Below are positions 61,151-63,562 of a stretch of 63,562 nucleotides of DNA, piece by piece. Position 1 is the stretch's first letter; each line of letters starts with the position of its first letter. The notes beneath the pieces are model-generated. The model was not told where the DNA came from and did not search any database. It saw only the letters and a list, made by a program, of their open reading frames with translations. Origin of the DNA: Sulfurospirillum sp964466465 (GTDB lineage Bacteria > Campylobacterota > Campylobacteria > Campylobacterales > Sulfurospirillaceae); NCBI GenBank assembly GCA_964466465.1, contig CAYXNJ010000010.1, positions 1 to 63,562 on the forward strand, written 5' to 3'. Both the position numbers and the translations under genes were made by a program.

Positions 61151-62364
61151 AGTGTCGATTTTGTCAGGCAACGTTAGAACATGTATTTGTAGATTTGGTG
61201 AATGCTCCTGCTTCAAATTCCTATCTTACCAAAGAACAACTTGATGAGCCAGAAGTATTTTATCCATTAAAAATTTATGTATGTGATGCATGTAAATTGG
61301 TTCAAATTGATGAATACAAAAAATCAGATGAAATATTCAATAAAGATTATGCCTATTTTAGTTCTTATTCAACCAGTTGGCTGGCACATGCAAGGGCATA
61401 TGTGTATAAGATGATTGAAAAACTTTCATTAGACCAACATACCTTCGTGACAGAAATTGCTTCTAATGATGGGTATTTGTTGCAATATTTTAAAGAACAA
61501 AATATTCCTTGTTTAGGGATTGAACCAACGACGTCTACCGCAAAAGTGGCATGTGAAAAAGGGATAGATGTTATTGAAGCTTTTTTTAATAGTCAGTTAG
61601 CCAAAAGTTTGAAAAAATCCGATTTGATTCTTGGCAATAATGTTTTAGCACATGTGCCCGATATCAATGATTTTGTCCAAGGTTTAAAACTTGCATTGAA
61701 AGAAAAAGGAACTATTACGATGGAGTTTCCCCATCTTTTAAATATCATCAATGACAATCAATTTGACACTCTTTACCATGAGCATTTTTCGTATTTATCA
61801 TTTTATACGGTAAAACAAATTTTTGAAAATCATGGTTTGAAGCTTTATGATGTTGAAAAATTACCTACGCACGGCGGAAGTTTGAGAATCTATGCTACCC
61901 ATAACGAAAATAACAATTTAATGGTTAACAAACGTGTGTATGATTTAGAACTTGAAGAAGAGCGTTTGGGAATAATGGATATAAAAAGTTATATGAATTT
62001 TCAAGAAAAAGCCGATAATGTCAAATACAATTTGATACATTTTTTAGTTCAAGCGAAAAAAGAGCATAAAAAAGTCATGGCCTACGGTGCTGCCGCAAAA
62101 GGAAATACACTTTTAAATTATGCTGGCATTAAAAAGGACTTGATTGCGTGTGTGGTTGATAAATCACCTCACAAACAAGGTAAATTTTTACCCGCAAGCC
62201 ACATTCCTATCGTAAGTGAAGAAGCAATCAAAGAAGCTAAACCTGATTATATTTTGATACTACCATGGAACATCAAAGATGAGGTAATAAACCAATTAGC
62301 ATATGTTAAAAAATGGAATGGAAAATTTGTTGTTGCCGTTCCAACATTGGAGGTTATAGAGTGA
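61147..62364 (+). CDS. Sugar C-methyltransferase (NovU/TylCIII-like)
   Basis: The 405-residue protein has an N-terminal zinc-binding part (CRFCQATLEHVF, then CDACKLVQI), a SAM-binding domain (ITEIASNDGYLLQYF-like VTEIASNDGYLL), and a C-terminal domain with AYGAAAKGNTLLNYAG, the layout of C-3 methyltransferases of deoxysugars. It would methylate a 4-keto sugar carbon with SAM. It overlaps both neighbours by 4 nt. Confidence 0.9.
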   Translation: MKCRFCQATLEHVFVDLVNAPASNSYLTKEQLDEPEVFYPLKIYVCDACKLVQIDEYKKSDEIFNKDYAYFSSYSTSWLAHARAYVYKMIEKLSLDQHTFVTEIASNDGYLLQYFKEQNIPCLGIEPTTSTAKVACEKGIDVIEAFFNSQLAKSLKKSDLILGNNVLAHVPDINDFVQGLKLALKEKGTITMEFPHLLNIINDNQFDTLYHEHFSYLSFYTVKQIFENHGLKLYDVEKLPTHGGSLRIYATHNENNNLMVNKRVYDLELEEERLGIMDIKSYMNFQEKADNVKYNLIHFLVQAKKEHKKVMAYGAAAKGNTLLNYAGIKKDLIACVVDKSPHKQGKFLPASHIPIVSEEAIKEAKPDYILILPWNIKDEVINQLAYVKKWNGKFVVAVPTLEVIE

Positions 62365-63473
62365 AGAAAATTTTATATTCTAAGCCAAGTATTGGAGAGC
62401 TTGAAAAAAAAATTGTTTGTGACGCAATTGAAAATGGCTGGGGGCAGTCATGTTATGATTACATTTATAAATTTCAAGATAGTTATAAAGAATATTTACA
62501 TGTAAAGCATGCGATTGCTACATCAAGCTGTACAGGGGCTATACACATTGCATTAAAAGCTTTAGGCATCAAATCAGAAGACGAAGTGATAGTACCTGAT
62601 GCAACGTGGGTTGCTTCAGTTGCGCCTATTATTTATTTGTCTGCAACACCCGTTTTTGTTGATGTGTTGGAATCAACATGGTGTATAGACCCAAAAGAAA
62701 TAGAAAAAGCCATTACCCCAAAAACTAAAGCGATTATTGCAGTTCATTTATATGGTAATGTCTGCGAGATGGATGAAATAATGGCAATTGCTAAAAAAAA
62801 TAATTTATATGTGATAGAAGATAGTGCAGAAGCTATAGGTAGTGAATATAAGGGTAAAAAAACTGGTAGTATGGGAGATTTTGGAGTTTTCTCTTTTCAT
62901 GGAACAAAGACTATTACTACAGGGGAAGGTGGAATGCTCGTTACAAATAGCGATGAACTATTTGAAAAAGCTTCAATTTTACATGATCATGGAAGAGACC
63001 CAAAGATAAAAAAAATGTTTTGGGCTGAAAAGATAGGATTTAAGTACAAAATGTCAAATCTTCAAGCAGCTTTGGGGTATGCGCAAATGCAAAGGGCAGA
63101 AGAACTTATTAATAAAAAAATAGAAATATTTAATATGTATAAAAATGAATTATCTAAAATAAAAGGTATTACGATGAATGATGAACAAGATTATGTTAAA
63201 AATTCATATTGGATGCCAACAATCATTTTAGATGAAGCATTAAATATTAATAGAGATGAATTTATTAATTATCTCAATTCTTTTGGCATTGGGGCAAGAC
63301 CCTTTTTTTATCCTGTAAGTAGTTTCCCTGAATTTGATACGATAAAGAACAATCAAATTAGTATTCGATTGGGAAAAAATGGCATAAATTTACCTAGTAA
63401 TTTTGAGATGGTTCAAGAAGATGTTGTATATGTAGCATTATATCTCAGAGAGTTTATTAAAAATGCAAGATAA
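62361..63473 (+). CDS. DegT/DnrJ/EryC1 sugar aminotransferase of the CDP-sugar module
   Basis: The 370-residue PLP enzyme starts at GTG 62361 with GGAGG 7 nt upstream. It has ATSSCTGAIHIALKALGI, IEDSAEAIGSEYKGK and the PLP-lysine block SFHGTKTITTGEGGM, typical of sugar 4-aminotransferases. Coming after the C-methyltransferase, it likely puts an amino group at C4 (or C3) of the branched CDP-sugar. It overlaps the next gene by 11 nt. Confidence 0.9.
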   Translation: MKKILYSKPSIGELEKKIVCDAIENGWGQSCYDYIYKFQDSYKEYLHVKHAIATSSCTGAIHIALKALGIKSEDEVIVPDATWVASVAPIIYLSATPVFVDVLESTWCIDPKEIEKAITPKTKAIIAVHLYGNVCEMDEIMAIAKKNNLYVIEDSAEAIGSEYKGKKTGSMGDFGVFSFHGTKTITTGEGGMLVTNSDELFEKASILHDHGRDPKIKKMFWAEKIGFKYKMSNLQAALGYAQMQRAEELINKKIEIFNMYKNELSKIKGITMNDEQDYVKNSYWMPTIILDEALNINRDEFINYLNSFGIGARPFFYPVSSFPEFDTIKNNQISIRLGKNGINLPSNFEMVQEDVVYVALYLREFIKNAR

Positions 63474-63562
63474 AAAAAAATTAGTTATTTGGGGAGCAAC
63501 AGGGCAAGCTATTGTTCTCGAGGAATTTTTAGCAGAAAAATATATGATTGATGTTTTTATTG
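63463..63562 (+). CDS. PglD/NeuD-like acetyltransferase, N-terminal fragment (runs off the right edge)
   Basis: Only the first 33 codons are present. The start ATG 63463 lies 11 nt before the stop of the aminotransferase. The translation, LVIWGATGQAIVLEEFLAEK, matches the Rossmann N-terminal domain (usually GAGGHA-like) of the PglD/NeuD sugar N-acetyltransferases. It would acetylate the amino sugar made by the preceding enzyme. The catalytic beta-helix part is outside the window. Confidence 0.6.
   Translation, partial: MQDKKKLVIWGATGQAIVLEEFLAEKYMIDVFI

Overview
The window looks like a piece of a Campylobacterota (epsilonproteobacterial) chromosome, most like Sulfurospirillum. The reasons are its AT-rich composition, the ccoI/ccoS pair of cbb3-oxidase assembly genes, a Campylobacter-style heptose cluster (gmhB-hldD-hldE-gmhA), many chemosensory and c-di-GMP proteins, and very tight gene packing with 1-20 nt overlaps. 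The assignment is inference; no rRNA or tRNA gene was seen.

Region 1 (1-6291) appears to be one end of a Tn7-like transposon abutting, and slightly entering, the 3' end of mnmG. Three 13-bp direct repeats with about 20-22 bp spacing and a terminal TGT/ACA form the end. The first gene inside is a TnsE-like protein. The cargo then consists of an unknown two-gene unit, two calcineurin-like metallophosphoesterases, and dndC-dndD of a DNA phosphorothioation system that runs off the left edge.

Region 2 (6277-24590) is chromosomal backbone: mnmG, the 5-oxoprolinase genes pxpABC, a chemoreceptor, ribE-pgeF plus a small unknown gene, tpx, a double-binding-domain GGDEF sensor, an HD-GYP protein, an EamA transporter, a GGDEF/EAL protein, ccoI-ccoS, an unusual 121-bp tandem duplication with three matching hairpins, and a small cytochrome c.

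Region 3 (24739-63562) is a large cell-surface glycan locus. A rightward operon makes ADP-heptose (gmhB, hldD, hldE, gmhA) and ends with a heptosyltransferase-like gene. A 21-gene leftward block (49937 to 29990) carries lpxL-like, polymerase/ligase-like, glycosyltransferase, deacetylase and acyltransferase genes, an MBOAT/AlgJ-like pair, fdtA/fdtB-type dTDP-Fuc3N genes, and rfbC/rfbD. A divergent rightward block starts at 50001. It holds a PolB-type exonuclease, a phosphomannomutase/phosphoglucomutase, rfbA/rfbB, an exported ATP-dependent DNA ligase, two UDP-sugar dehydrogenases and a UDP-glucuronate epimerase-like gene. After a decayed ABC-transporter remnant comes a CDP-sugar module (rfbF, rfbG, epimerase, C-methyltransferase, aminotransferase, start of a PglD-like acetyltransferase).

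Together the sugar genes predict at least four activated sugars: ADP-heptose, dTDP-rhamnose and/or dTDP-Fuc3NAc, UDP-uronic acids, and a C-methylated amino CDP-sugar. These would be built into LPS or a related polymer. No intact flippase or exporter gene is visible in the window.
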